Source: Lactuca virosa (Eukaryota; Streptophyta; Magnoliopsida; Asterales; Asteraceae). From it: a DNA stretch of 64,000 nucleotides. Made by a program: the position numbers and the translations under genes. The notes under the pieces were generated by a model. It did not search any database and had not been told where the DNA came from. It saw only the letters and a program-made list of their open reading frames with translations. The stretch covers positions 250,139,707 to 250,203,706 of the forward strand of contig CAKMRJ010005523.1 in assembly GCA_928212115.1 (NCBI GenBank), written 5' to 3'. Of this stretch, positions 1 to 11,410 are shown one piece after another; within the stretch, counting starts at the first letter, position 1; the number at the start of each line of letters is the position of its first letter.

Positions 1-1194
1 CCTGTCATTATCCCTTAATAGAATTGTAACCGTTAGAACCCTTCGAATGGAGGCAAGGCTCTTTCACTTTTGGATAAAAAGCGAAGTCATTTGCCAGATG
101 TTCGAATCATCAGCCTGAGTTGGTAGTACTCAGAACCTCAAGGATTTCGTGTGTGTAGTGTGCAAAGAAGTTTAGACAAGAAACAACAAATTTTGTTTTT
201 TAATTTTGTGATGTCAAAATTTAATTTGACACGAAGCAGTTAAACCCGGGCAAAGGTTGCTTCGTTAATCATCAAGAGAGATGATCAACAGCTTGTGTAT
301 GTTCCCGTGAATTACAATCGAATACTTTTTGATAAGTATCAAAGGGCTTCTTTTAAGAATGCTTCGTGGGTAGGTTCAAAATTTCGTTACATGTCACCTA
401 AACATAAGGTGATAAAGTGTAACAGAAATTACTTGTATGGACCAGTGTAGTCAGTGACAAGTCGGCTTTGAAAAATTTTAACATGACTAGGACATTCGAA
501 TGAAACTCACACGGAAATCATATTCATAAAAAAAATGTGTATATTGGATCTTGTTGGGTAACAAACATCGTGGGTTTCGAATGCTTGATCAAGACCACTC
601 ATTCGAAATGAATATGATTTGGAGTTTCGAAACATTGGTACAGAAACAAAAGTTTCGTATATATCTGAACAATGTTCCCCTCGTCAATCCTTAATTTGTA
701 AGATATTTGGGTTTCACTTCCATCACGGACTCATGATGTCAGATCATAAACACAGAGTTTTTATATATCTAAGTCTCGATGGGTTTGATCAGAGACCTCT
801 CGGATATACGTCTTTGTGTGTGATCGTGTAAGAATGTTTTGGATGAAAAAGATGGTGTAAGACACGAAAAGTACCTCTGTTATGTTTTGGACCAAACAGG
901 AAACTCTTAACTCATGTGAGAAAAGTAAGGTAGCTCAGAGACTAATGTGAATATAAGCCTGATTGGGAAGAAATTTTCGTACGAACATTTCATTAAGGCT
1001 TTCGTACACACACATTGAGTCATGGAGGCTTTGGACGACATGCGCAGCATGCTTCTAGGGACAACCTAACTAATTCGAATAATGAGAAACATATCAATTC
1101 ATACGAAAAATTTACCTGACCCTAAAACTGCCTGCATTTCCCCTCAATCATCATCATAATTGCAAAAAGTCTAAAAATAAATAATTTTGTTGTT

Positions 1195-1345
1195 TTTGAA
1201 TTTTTTTTTTTAATAAAGACCGAACAAACGAAATCTTTTTGGATTTTTGATTTTTCGAAAAATTTAAGGACAAAACAAAAGAATTTTTTTTGAATTTTTG
1301 ATTTTTCGAAAATTTAAAGACAAAACAAAAGAAAATCTTTTGAAT
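1195..1345. repeat. degenerate A/T-rich direct repeats, about 57 bp
   Basis: A unit containing GATTTTTCGAAAAATTTAA followed by GGACAAAACAAAAGAA is repeated in degenerate form two to three times. It produces apparent lysine/phenylalanine-rich frames on the minus strand that I treat as non-coding. Confidence 0.6.
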
Positions 1346-1383
1346 TTGTTGCAAACAGACGAATATTTGGCATTCCTTGAAGA

Positions 1384-1592
1384 GTGACAAATGTACGAAT
1401 TCGAAGCGTTCGAAGCGTTGACTATGAACAGTACCATTAACTCAACGCTGAAAATAAGTGACAATCATGCGAATTCGAGCGATCGAAGCGTGACTATGAA
1501 CAGTAACCACTAACTCAACACTGAAAATAAGTGACAATCATGCGAATTCGAAGCGGTCGAAGCGTTGACCATGAACAGTAACCTCTGAATGC
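1384..1592. repeat. tandem repeat, about 75-bp unit, three copies
   Basis: Three copies start near 1384, 1460 and 1534. Each begins with agtgacaa, continues through gcgaattcgaagcg and gactatgaacagtaac, and ends in ctgaaaata; the third copy degenerates at its end. It lies in the non-coding 3' part of the SIRE-like element. Confidence 0.8.
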
Positions 1593-1679
1593 TGAATGAC
1601 TTTGTGTTATTTTTTTTATTCAGCGCCTCTGATTCATTCTTTTTCGCTATCATTCTTTTTTCTTTTCGCATGGAACAGA

Positions 1680-2423
1680 ATTGCCATCGATCATTCCAAG
1701 ACCTTCTATTATTCGCATTAGAGTTTTTTCATCCAAAGCTTTCGTGAATATATCAGCTAACTGATCAGTGTTTTCACGAAATGTACTTCAATGTTTCCAT
1801 CCTCCACGTGATCTTTAATGAAATGATAACGAAGAGCTATGTGTTAGTCTTCGAATGTTGCACAGGATTATGACAAATTCTTATTGCACTTTGAGAATCA
1901 CAATATAATGGAATCTTTTTCATATTAATTGCATAATCACGCAATTGACTTTGGATCCATATATTTGCGAAGTGCAAGCAGCAGCAGCCACATATTCTGC
2001 TTCAGCTGTGGAAATTGACACACCACGTTTGCTTTTTCGACTGCCAGCTGACTAATTTGCCATCAAGAAATTGACATCCTCCACTTGTGCTTTTTCGATC
2101 AAGATTACAACCACCCAAGTCTGCATCTGAGTATGCTTGAACGAAGAATCCAGTTTTCGAAGGATACCACAATCCTAACGAAATTGTGCCTTTAAGGTAA
2201 CGAAAAATATTCTTCACTGCAGTAAGATGTGGTTCGCGTGGATTAGACTGATACCTAGCACATTACACACAGAAAACATGATATCAGGTCTACTTGCTGT
2301 TAGATAAAGTAATGAACCAATCATGCTCCTATACAACGTTATATCAACAGCAGGTTTGTCCAACGATGGTGTTAGCTTTATGCCTGTTGCCATTGGTACA
2401 CGAAGCTTTGTGCTATTCGTCAA
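1680..2423 (-). pseudogene. copia RNase H domain (broken)
   Basis: This is the C-terminal part of the SIRE-like polyprotein. The upstream piece (2423-2214) carries the linker with RSMIGSLLYLTASRPDI, typical of the RT to RNase H connection in copia elements. The next piece (2217-2002) has the first active-site aspartate in AYSDADLGG, then DRKSTSGGCQFL and SWQSKKQ. The glutamate segment (AEAEYVAAA) is present just below 2030 but in another frame, so there is a frameshift near 2025. Coding similarity runs on to about 1680 and then stops. At least two frameshifts make this non-functional. Confidence 0.85.
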
Positions 2424-3249
2424 TCCAAACTTTTCTAACAGATTTTTTCGTATATTTTTTCTGATTAATGAAAATCCCTTCTCTGTTTTGACGAATATTC
2501 AATCCAAGGAAATTATTGATTTTTCCCATCATGCTCATTTCAAATTTGCTTTTCATCAATTCTTCGAATTCTCTAGACAAAGCAGGGTCAGTCGAGCCAA
2601 AAATAATATCATCAACATAAATTTGAACAAGCATTAGATGATTCCCCACTTTCTTTCGAAATAATGTGGGATCAACTGATCCTTGTTTAAATTTAGATTG
2701 TTTCAAAAATGATGTAAGTGTTGCATACCATGCTCTTGGTGCTTGTTTCAGACCATAAACTGCCTTATCTAAAATATAAACATGATTAGGATATTCTTCG
2801 TTAATAAAACCTGGGGGTTGTTCCACATAAACTGTTTCTTCAAGCTCTCCATTGAGAAATGCACATTTCACGTCCATTTGATAAACATCAAAATCTTTGT
2901 GAGCTGCATAAGCCAAAAATATTCGAACCGCCTCGAGTCTTGCGACAGGGCAAAAGTTTCTTCATAGTCGATTCCTTCTTGTTGTGAATATCCTTTTACA
3001 ACAAGTCTGGCTTTATTTCGAATAATGTTTCCATCTTTGTCGGTTTATTTTTAAAATCCATTTTAACCCGACAATCGAAACATTTTCAGGTTTAGGAATT
3101 AATCTCCAAACCTTGTTTCGTTCAAATTCAGACAACTCCGATTGCATTGCAACAACCCAATCTGAGTGTTCCATTGCATTCTTAATTGTTTTTGGTTCAA
3201 TTTTAGAGATGAAAACATTAAACATGCAAAATTCTTGATGAGTATTCAA
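2413..3249 (-). pseudogene. copia reverse transcriptase domain (broken)
   Basis: The RT copies element RNA into cDNA inside the virus-like particle. The amino-terminal part (3249-3013) has SDWVVAMQSELSEFERNKVW and GLKWILK, the usual start of a copia RT. The second frame (2916-2413) holds the active site: D15 in QMDVKCAFLNG and YVDD at residues 100-103 of that frame, with KAVYGLKQAPRAW between them. The two parts are separated by a frameshifted stretch (about 2917-3012) in which the KARLVARG-type motif is not readable in one frame. The 3' neighbour is RNase H and the 5' neighbour the acidic linker, as expected. Confidence 0.9.
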
Positions 3250-3864
3250 ACCTCATTCTTTGCACGAATTTGAGCTCTTGTCAGAACTCCCTCTTGTGGA
3301 TTCCCAATAACTTGATCCTTCGGATGGTCTCTTGTCCATTTTTCCATGGGTGGATATGCTGGATCAAATTCCAAAGGGGCATCTTCGTATATTTCATCAT
3401 TTTCTGAGCCTGCATTCGAACAAGCATCATCAACATTATGCTCCCCCTCAACAACATGCTCCCCCTCAATTTCAGCATTCAATTGTTCTTTCTCCCCTCT
3501 CCCCCGAAGAATGCTCTTCATCATCTAAAGTATTCAAATCCAATTGCTCCCCCTCCAGTGGACTATCACTCATAGTTTCGCCTTCTTGAGGAGTCGATGG
3601 TGAATCATCAGTAAGTTTTGAAAATTCTGGTATGTGATTATCAGGAGCATGAACTTCAGCATCAACTGCATGATCTGAAATTCCAAAAATCAAATCATAA
3701 TCAGTATCATCCATTTGTATAGATTCAGTTTCAACTTGTGTTTCTTGTAAAATTGGATGATTCGTAAATCTATGCTCATTTGATTTAACATAATAATCAT
3801 CGAATGTGAGATTGAACGTTTCTTCCACTTTTCGTGTTCGCTTATTTAACACTCGATATGCCAC
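3246..3864 (-). pseudogene. acidic integrase-RT linker of the SIRE-like polyprotein
   Basis: Two overlapping frames (3864-3472 and 3524-3246) together encode a Ser/Glu/Asp-rich segment with EEHSSGERG-type and EGEHVVEGEH repeats, ending in QEGVLTRAQIRAKNEV. Copia polyproteins have a poorly conserved, charged tether here between integrase and RT. A frameshift lies near 3490. No enzymatic motif is present and none is expected. Confidence 0.65.
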
Positions 3865-4466
3865 TGAATGTGCGAATATCCAAGAAAAATTCCTTCATCA
3901 GCTTTTGCTTGAAACTTCGAAAGATGATCCTTGAGATTCATAATAAAACACCTACATCCGAAAACATGAAAAAACTTCACATTAGGTTTACGATTATTCA
4001 GAATTTCGTATGGTGTAATATTAAATCGACGATGAATGAACGATCTGTTTTGAGTAAAACATGCAGTTGAAACAGCTTCAGCCCATAGATATTGAGGTAA
4101 ATTCGCATATGCCAACATGGTTCTTGCTGCTTCGCATAATGAGCGATTCCTTCGTTCTACAACACCATTTTGTTGTGGTGTATATGGAGATGAAAAATTA
4201 TGCGAAATTCCTTTGTCCACCAAAAATGAATCAAGAACTTTGTTCTTAAATTCAGTTCCATGATCACTCTTGATTTTTCTAACAGTCTTCTTCAACGTGG
4301 TTTCCATCTTTTTGATAAAGTCAATCATAATTTGTGCAACTTCGGATTTGAGCCTGAGAAAATAAACCCACGTAAATCTGGAAAAATCGTCAACAATAAC
4401 TAAAATGTACCGTTTATTGTTGAGAGTTGAAACAGTCGAAGGACCACACAAATCAATATGTATCAA
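3846..4466 (-). pseudogene. copia integrase catalytic core
   Basis: The integrase inserts element cDNA into the genome. The frame keeps a full DD35E triad: D5 in HIDLCGP, D68 in IKSDHGTEF and E104 in QQNGVVERRNRSL, with exactly 35 residues between D68 and E104. The conserved GYAYRVYN-type region follows (residues 185-206), after which the frame ends in IQWHIEC because of a frameshift into the linker frame at 3864. The ATG at 4466 is internal; similarity continues upstream (CEVGKQHKQG) to the zinc-binding part. The core is therefore chemically intact but cut off from the rest of the polyprotein. Confidence 0.9.
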
Positions 4467-4499
4467 CTCAAGAGGTGCAACAATTTTCGAATCAATTGT

Positions 4500-5092
4500 G
4501 ATTGGATGACCTTGTTTATGTTGCTTGCCAACTTCACAAGCTCACATGCACATAAGAATCATTGTCAAATTAAGTAAGTAGGTAAACCTCTTACCAGATC
4601 TTGTACCACAAGTTTATTTATGTTTCGAAAGTTGAGATGTGAAAGTCTTCGATGCCATAACCAGCTTAAATCAGATGTAGCTTTCGAAAGAAGACATACT
4701 GCTGGTTTGCCTACAATTGGATTGATGTCCAAAGTGAACATGTCACCTTTCCTTTTAGATTTCAGTAATATTTTGTGTGTTAACATTCGAAATAACACTT
4801 CCTTCTTCGTTGAAAAGAACTTGATTGCCAGTGCCCACAACAAGTTGGAAACACTAATCAAGTTATGTTGAAGACCTTCAACATATGCAACACGATTCAC
4901 TGTGAATTGTCCATTTGTGATTTTTCCATATCCCATGACTTGACACTTTTGATTGTTCCCAAACTTTACTACTCCAGCATTTTTGAGACTTCGAAAATCT
5001 CTTAAATTCTCCTTCTTTCCAGTCATGTGACGAGAGCAACCACTATCAATGTACCATTTGTTATCATATTGCTCGTCACACAATACCTGCAA
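4500..5092 (-). pseudogene. copia aspartic protease and GAG-pre-integrase zinc region
   Basis: The protease matures the polyprotein in the virus-like particle. In the frame 5092-4565 the sequence WYIDSGCSRHMTG places the catalytic DSG near residues 16-18, followed by the family-typical GKITNGQFTVNRVAYVEGL and LISVSNL. The histidine half of the integrase zinc module follows as WLWHRRLSHLN. The cysteine half (CEVGK) is found at about 4530 in another frame with an intervening stop, so this junction is broken. Order and spacing match other copia elements. Confidence 0.88.
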
Positions 5093-5226
5093 TCAATGAA
5101 AAATTTTAGGTACCCAAGGCTTTTTGGGTCCTTGGAAATTAGATTTCAATTTCGAATGAAATGAAGAACTTTTAACCCAATCACAAACTTTGGTTTTGAG
5201 ACTATCAATTAAGTTCACTTCATCAT

Positions 5227-6781
5227 CTAAAGGAACTGAAACATAAGTGTTTGATAGTTTCGAATGTTCACTGACTTTTCCCTTCGCATCTTGAGTTTGT
5301 GATTGAACAGTCTTCGCTTTTGTGACAGGTCTCCATGTTTTGACTGAGATATTCGAATCCTTAGATGATGAGCTGCCATTCGAAGAAGTATTGACATACT
5401 TTTCGTATGCTTCATGAATTTGCTCTTTTGAATATTTATTGACTGATACATTTTTCCTCTTCCGTCAAGCCAATGATCAATGTTCTTCCTTGAAGTCATT
5501 CCTTTTTCCCGTGACGTCCTCATAGTTTCTTTCTTTGTGTAATTAGGAAAATTTGGCTTTTGAGGTACAAATCAACTTTGGGTTTGGTAACATAAGAGTA
5601 AGCATAGGATGTATCAATTTTTGATTTAAAAATGTTGACGTTGAAAAACTTTTTGATTTGAATTGGATCTTTCTGAAAAATCTCTTGTTTTGTTAGTTTC
5701 AGAAACTTTCGAAAACTTTGTTTGCTTATGTACTTCAGACCTTGTTTGATTTGATTGAGATGATTGTTGAGTTTTGAAAAAGAATCATTTTTAACGTTGA
5801 AAACCTTTTTGATGGATTGTGATTCAGACATCTTTTGAGACTCAATATTTTGCCAAAATATTTTCTTTCGTGCTTGTCTTTTTGAAATGTTGTTTTCCTT
5901 CGAAAATTTGTCAATTTGATCTTTAAATTCCTTAGAGTTTAATTTGACAACTTTTTCATTTTCCTTTTCAACACGAATTACTTTCTCTTTTTCAACTTTT
6001 GATTTTTCAACCCATTGTTTTTTTGGTTTTTGTCGTTGAAAAATATATGAATTCTTTGTTAAGTTGTTTTCAACTGTGTTTTGATTTGCGAAAAACCTTC
6101 CTCAGTTGTTTTTGAATTATCCTCCTCAACCATCTTCTTGAACTCTGGTTTGATATTCTCAACATTTCCGGTAGTTACGAAAACTTGATTTGGAAAAATG
6201 ACATCATCTGTGCATTTGAAATTTGGAAAAACCACCACCGTGTTTGTTTCAAGATAATGTTCACCTTTTTCATTCATCACTTTTTCGAACTTTTGTGTAT
6301 CACCATACACTTGGTCAACAACTATTCGTGGAATTACTTCTTTCTTTGAAGATTTCTTTTCTTTCGAAACTTTCTCTACATCTTCATCATCACTATCATC
6401 AGTTTGGTAATCTTTGAGATCCACGAAGTTCATTTCACTAAACTTTCGAAGTTGAGGGAATATCAGTTTCTTTCTCAACTATCAAATCCTTAACTTTTTC
6501 TTTCCCTTTAGAATTCGAAGCAACATTAACAATAGACAACTGAGAACAATCAACATCTTCAAGCTCACTAATTTCACTAATATTGTCAGAATTATCTTCA
6601 ATATCAGCAAAATTAGATTGAGAATCAGATGATGAATTCTCAGTCTTTTTCAAAATGTGAATTTGTTCAGATTTAGTCAAAGTATCATTTACAATGTTAA
6701 CTAAATCATTCGAATCAAGACATTCATCAACTTTGACAATTCCATATCTATACTTGTCATTCGGAACTTTGTCAAAATCAG
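5227..6781 (-). pseudogene. long charged linker between gag and protease
   Basis: Several frames (6680-6438, 6478-6059, 5831-5520, 5523-5227) carry low-complexity, Ser/Asp/Glu/Lys-rich sequence, including DDSDDEDVEKVSKEKKSSKK and a segment with NTVVVFPNFKCTDDVIFPNQ. I recognise no enzyme. SIRE-type elements have a long poorly conserved region between the gag zinc knuckle and protease, and this fits by position. Multiple frameshifts are needed to connect the parts. Confidence 0.6.
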
Positions 6782-8612
6782 CTATTTCTTTTCACAGTCA
6801 TACGAAATGTTATCTACCTTAGCTCTTTCATAAGCTAAAAATGGCAGCAATTTTCTATGTTGTTCTTTACTGATTTCGCATGAATGATGAAGTTCAGTTA
6901 TTTTCCCATATAATCTTTTAGCAGCATTACAGTAAATGTTTCTTTGTGCTAACAACAGTTTATTATCACTAGATAAATTGTCCCTATCAACCATGATATT
7001 CGTTATTTGAAGTTCTAGACAATCTATCTTAGTGATTTTCGAATCTAATTTCTTCTGTGTCTCTAGCAATTGCATTGACAGCTTCTTAGCCTCATTGCTA
7101 GCAGATACCACAATCGAATCAAAATAAGTAACAGTTTCATCAAAAGATACTAATTCAGAATTATAAGCATGTACTGGAATATTAAAAGATTCAAGAATGT
7201 TTCGTACCTTTGTGGTCATTGGTGATTTGTCAGCAGCTTTTGATACGAAGCATCTTCCATGCACTTCGTATGTTTCCTCCTCTGATTCTTCCTCCATTTT
7301 TGCAAACATAGCTCCATGGGTTGGATTTCGCATTTCCTCATCATCTGATCCAGATGACCAGATTTGATAAGTACCATCTTCATCCTCATTCGCACCCTTT
7401 GCAACCAGAGACAAATTCTTGGCTTTCGCACGAACCTCCTCCAACTTTTCAGCATAGTACGCCTCATCCTTGACCTTATTCTTTCTCTCATCCTTCTTTC
7501 GAAGCATACAGTCATTAGCAAGGTGATTAGCACCATTGCAATAATGACAATCAATCCCATCATCTCCCTTTAGCTTCTTCTCAGACTTTCCCTCAACAGG
7601 CTTCGAATCTTTCATCTCATCTTTCTTTTTCTCTTCCCCAGCACTTTTACTCAGAAAGTTCCCTTTTGTCTCAGACGACTTTGCCTTCGGATTGAAAGGC
7701 TTTTTGAAGAACTTTTTCACACGATTGTTTGAATAAAAGGCAACTGCCTCATCATCTGAGTTCATGATGAACCCTTCATCTTCATCCGAAGCATCTTTCT
7801 CAGCATCTTTTTCAGAGATCTTTGAAACCAAAGCTAGTGGACCTCCCAACATAGCCTTCGATTCTTCAGCTATTTCGTTCACTTCGCTTTCATGAGTCTT
7901 AAGTTGGTTGTACAAGTCATTCAATGTTGACGTATCAAAGCTCTGTTGATTCTTCACCATCATGCTCACACTACGCCATTCCTTTCGAAGTCCCATAACA
8001 AATATCAGATTGAATTCCATGGCTGATCTGGTGATACCATATCGATTGCATCGATATATCAATTCATTAAGACGATCGTAATAAACTTCAATTGTTTCAC
8101 CATCTTTCTGTCTGAAGTCCTTCAGCTCCACTAAACATTGCTTCACAGAATTAACTTTCGTCTTCTCACTTCCCTGAAATTTTTTCCTTGAGATTGTTCC
8201 AGATTTCCTTTGCAGTTGTACAACTCCTCACGTAGTTGTAAACAACTGGAGGCAAAGCTCCTCTTAGCTCTCTTACACACCTTTTCTCCAGCTTTTTCAG
8301 ACGATCAGATTGATTTTCAACTTCAGAGTTTCCAGAGGAAGAACCAATTGGTTGAACATTCGATGGTGGATTGAGATTGCCAGAAATGCAATTCCACAGT
8401 TCTTCATCCAATCCATTGAGATAATCCTGTATACGATCAGCCCACTGATCGTAATACTTAGGGATGAGCATAGGAATTTTGGTGGATGATCCTAGAAGAT
8501 GAGAAAATGAAGTCATGGAATTCAGATTGAATGACGTCATTGTTGTACGGAATAGATCCTTGAGAATTTTTGAAGAAACTTTGAGAATTTGACAACAAAC
8601 TGTATGATTCAA
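6782..8612 (-). pseudogene. copia gag: UBN2-type capsid and one zinc knuckle
   Basis: Gag forms the virus-like particle and binds element RNA. The N-terminal part (8612-8166) has PKYYDQWADRIQDYL and EIWNNLKEKI, matching the start of the gag-polypeptide family. The capsid continues in the frame 8146-6782 (residues 1-120, including MGLRKEWRSVSMMVK and LNDLYNQLKTHE). A single knuckle has C200, C203, H208 and C213 (C-x2-C-x4-H-x4-C). A coiled, charged tail follows. The two frames appear separated by one extra A in an A6 run (minus strand, near 8184-8190), a plain homopolymer frameshift. Start at 8612 is the first ATG after the primer site; 8535-8530 is another possible start. Confidence 0.88.
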
Positions 8613-8780
8613 ATCACAATCACTCTTAGAACACTCGATTCAATGAATTAAGTGCAGAATCGAATCACAGACTTAGATCTAAACAATTTTTCACTTTCAA
8701 AAAGTGCGGAAACTTTTGAATCAAAAAGTTGACTCAAAAACCTTTTGAACAAAGTGAAAATCAGATCAGAGATATGATTC

Positions 8781-8794
8781 CTGCTCTGATACCA
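8781..8794 (-). other. primer binding site, tRNA-Met type
   Basis: The minus strand reads TGGTATCAGAGCAG two bases inside the LTR. This matches the 3' end complement of initiator tRNA-Met used by most plant copia elements, and it fixes the inner LTR boundary. Confidence 0.9.
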
Positions 8795-8796
8795 AT

Positions 8797-9119
8797 TGAT
8801 GAGACAAAGAATCAAGTATTGAACGAATTAGAGTGTAAATTCAAAGTAGAATTGAAAGATTTGAACACCGATGTAAATATGATCTGTTTGGCTCTATTAC
8901 GCTTTTGCAAATTTTACAGAGTATAATGAATATTTTGTAAAGACTTCGTTACTAAGACACTAGTAACCACTCCTATTTATAGAAGAGAAAAGCGTACAAA
9001 AAATATACTAAGGACTAAACATGAAGCTTCGAATATTATGCCCTAGTAAAATACATTACAAAAATGTTCGAAGACCCTAAATACAAACTTCGACTATTAC
9101 AACATTTCGAGCCTAACAA
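8797..9119 (-). repeat. 5' LTR of the SIRE-like element
   Basis: The LTR is 323 bp. On the minus strand it runs from TGTTAGGC to ...CATCA, giving TG...CA ends, directly before the primer site. It carries a TATA box and TTCGAA motifs. It is short for the SIRE group, whose LTRs I recall as longer; the boundary rests on the primer site and on the resumption of element A at 9120. Confidence 0.8.
8974..8981 (-). promoter_or_regulatory. LTR TATA box
   Basis: The minus strand reads TATAAATA followed by GGAGTGG, about 138 bp into the 323-bp LTR, the expected place for the U3 promoter. Confidence 0.7.
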
Positions 9120-9141
9120 AAAACGAAAAAGAATTTTAAGT

Positions 9142-10100
9142 TTTAAGTGAATTGAAATTCCTAGATCTTTTGAGATCCATTGAACTTTTCAATGGCATGT
9201 TTAATCTCAAATGTGCCCTTCAAGTTTGTGACTGGGATGCCGAGGATCACAAACAAGGTTTGAATAACCATGCAAATTAGCTTGGTACACCCAATGTTAC
9301 AACCACCTAATCAATGTGCCAGTTAAACGCACATACTCCATTGATCTATGATTAACATCAAGCTACTCTTTTCCACGCACTGTCAGTCCTAGATTAGTGT
9401 GCCGGTTAACCACACACGCTCCACTAACGACTTAACAATGTGCAAAGTACAATTTCATGGGTTAGCACCATATTCACATTTTTCCTAAAGTAATTAAGAT
9501 TGAGAATTTAATAAAAGTTTAGTTACTTTATATTTATCATTATACTTTTAATGAAGGGAGAATTAGTGTCCTGTCTTACTCGTTCGGCTAACGACCCTCC
9601 ACCAATCAAGGAAGCGGTGAGTGAGAGTGGACACCCATTAAACTGCCATTTTATAGGCAGTGACCTTATTACCCCCCTTATAGACCGACTTCGTGAATGA
9701 GGCCTACTAACGGTAAGACTGACTTTACTCTTATACATATATATATATATAAATATTAAACATATAATATTATAATAGTATAAGGGTTGAATTTTAAACT
9801 TTTATAATTCTTGGGTTTGGAACTAAATGTGTCAAAAGAAGACTCTACATTTACAAATTCTAAAACTTGAGGGCAAGTTTTGAACTATTCAAAAACCTTT
9901 GGAATCCATAACATATGAGTTTAATATAGGATTTAATGAAAAGACTCTTGGAAATCCATAACTTGAGGACACGTTATGGAGTTCATAAAAACATTTATGG
10001 AAAACACTCTTCAAGACCATAACCTATGAGTTTAATGAAGTCTTTTAAAAGGAAAACTTTTCATTTTCCATAACTTGAGGACAAATTATGGAGTACATTA
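9142..10100 (-). other. conserved structured leader of copia element A
   Basis: Non-coding leader with the same modules as the two other full leaders here: two GTGTGCC(A/G)GTTAA(A/C)C-type motifs (near 9318 and 9398), the block with CTCCACCAATCAAGG and the hairpin ACTGCC/GGCAGT (9642-9647 and 9656-9661, 8-nt loop), and three long hairpins. These are AAAACTTG/CAAGTTTT (9862-9881, loop AGGG), CCATAACTTG paired with CACGTTATGG (9956-9979, one mismatch) and CCATAACTTG paired with CAAATTATGG (10068-10091, one mismatch). Positions are plus-strand; the RNA is the complement. Confidence 0.75.
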
Positions 10101-10384
10101 AAGGCCATAAAGATCATCAAATAAACTAACAAGCATGTCAAAATAATGTCCATGATCTAGATTAAACTCATATGAACAAGATAATTCATATCAAACAAAT
10201 TTCATGTAATTAGCATAATCATATAAGCTAATACAAAACATGAAACTTTGACAATTATCTTATAAATTGGATAAGCATGATCATTACCACATCAAAAATA
10301 GGTTTATAAGTTCAAAAACAGCTTAGGGTAATGATCCTAGTCCAATTCTAGCCAAAAACATCGAAAATCTGCATTCTGGAGCAC

Positions 10385-10475
10385 CAACTCGTCGAGTGCA
10401 AGAACAAAATCGGCCAGTTGGTAAGAATTGTGCTGGGACTCGGCGAGTCCCCCAGTGGACTCGGCGAGTCCACTG
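10385..10475 (-). repeat. cluster of near-palindromes next to the primer site
   Basis: Three motifs of the type ACTCGNCGAGT occur within 90 bp: actcgtcgagtgc, gactcggcgagtc and a second gactcggcgagtc flanked by tgga/ccac. Each is an inverted repeat of GACTC with a 3- to 4-nt centre. The matching cluster in element 52268-60258 is at about 59325-59420. Confidence 0.8.
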
Positions 10476-10549
10476 TCCAGAACAGCAGAAAATCGATTTT
10501 TCAAGCTTAAACAACAAGTAGCATCAATTATAATTGAAAACAACCCTAG

Positions 10550-10561
10550 GCTCTAATACCA
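10550..10561 (-). other. primer binding site of element A, one base changed
   Basis: Plus strand gctctaatacca against gctctgatacca in the two sister elements: one transition in the tRNA-Met match, one base from the LTR. Confidence 0.75.
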
Positions 10562-10562
10562 T

Positions 10563-11325
10563 TGATGGTTTTTGAGCATTCTAACACTCCTATGGTGTAC
10601 ATGCAACCCTAGATGCTTTGGATCTATGTTTTCTCTATTATACATGCATACATTCAATATTCCAAAGCATCATCCTAACTAGCATACAATGAAGCATAAA
10701 AAACATGAAATACAAGTTAGATGACATACCTTTTAGTGTAGTTGGAAGCCTTGAACCTTTAAGAGCTTAGCACCAATAGTAGGAATGCCTCAAATGGAAT
10801 CACAACACACCTAGGAAAAAGGTGGCTCTTGAGAGAGAATCTTCTTGCACTAAAACACCTCCATGAACTCCAAGAACATGTTCCAGGCGTTTTTAGGCTA
10901 TGGAGCACATATTTATATGTAGGATTCCAAGGGTCATGGGTTAACCCTAATCCGTACCCATGGGTTTATGATCAATGGTTCATTTGGCCCAACTCTTTAT
11001 GTATCCATACATAAACTTAGTCCAACATGGATCATAAGCCCAACATATAAATATAACTAATTTACACAATTAGTCCCCATTGATTTAAATAGTCTCTTTT
11101 GATCACTAAATTAATTCCAAACTAATTCATGATCAATACTAATGAAATCATATGATTTCATATTAATATATTAGAACTTATAATATCTTAATAAACCATA
11201 AATAACCTATTCTTAAAAGTCCATCCTAACAAATTGTCCTGATGATATGCAACCCAAATGGACCATGCTACTCTCGGGTCAAGTACATACCAATTATAGT
11301 TATGGACTTAGACGCTAATCCAACA
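10563..11325 (-). repeat. 5' LTR of copia element A
   Basis: A 763-bp LTR, plus-strand ends tgatgg...aatccaaca, homologous over its length to the LTRs at 42928, 49620, 52268 and 59493 (shared start gagcattctaacactcc, shared end caattatagttatggactt). A TATA-like ATATAAAT on the minus strand lies near 10911-10919. Confidence 0.85.
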
Positions 11326-11410
11326 AGATTGATAGTTTTACCACTGATAGTCGCGAGCTTTTGACCAGTGTGGTCGGATTTGGGTTCCTTTTTTTGGAGG
11401 GTTCCAACAG

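Larger units (their letters stand above)
1..1680 (-). other. post-pol region of the SIRE-like element, no recognisable gene
   Basis: This stretch lies between the end of RNase H and the missing 3' LTR. SIRE-type elements can carry an envelope-like frame here, but I see no long frame on the minus strand and no recognisable product. The 70-codon plus-strand frame at 619-831 resembles nothing I know. TTCGAA recurs (for example 42-47, 101-106, 495-500), as it does in the body of the element, which argues that this belongs to the same element rather than to flanking host DNA. Confidence 0.55.
1..9119 (-). mobile_element. Ty1/copia retrotransposon, SIRE/Maximus-like, incomplete at left window edge
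   Basis: Reading on the minus strand, the order is LTR (8797-9119), primer site, gag, long acidic linker, protease, integrase, reverse transcriptase, RNase H and a long post-pol region. Protease-integrase-RT-RNase H is the copia order. The long gag-pol linker, single zinc knuckle and long sequence after pol suggest the SIRE/Maximus group; lineage is tentative. All reading frames are interrupted, so this copy is not autonomous. No copy of the LTR is found between 1 and 1680, so the 3' LTR must lie to the left. The element is inserted in the leader of copia element A: the host resumes at 9120 in an A-rich stretch, and the likely 5-bp target duplication is aaaaa. The element is rich in TTCGAA. 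Confidence 0.88.
9120..11325 (-). mobile_element. copia element A, 5' LTR and leader only within the window
   Basis: This is the 5' end of a minus-strand copia element: LTR at 10563-11325, primer site at 10550-10561 and the conserved leader down to 9120, where the SIRE-like element interrupts it. Gag and the 3' end lie left of the window. The leader is collinear with those at 48171-49606 and 57936-59479. The LTR ends in ...aatccaaca and is followed by agatt, the expected 5-bp target duplication; its partner is out of view. The target is the integrase of gypsy element D. Confidence 0.85.

Noticed and set aside
1384..1592. CRISPR-like direct repeats
   Set aside because: Adjacent tandem units without unique spacers, in a plant transposon.
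2323..2637. 104-codon plus-strand frame
   Set aside because: Antisense of the reverse transcriptase/RNase H of the SIRE-like element.
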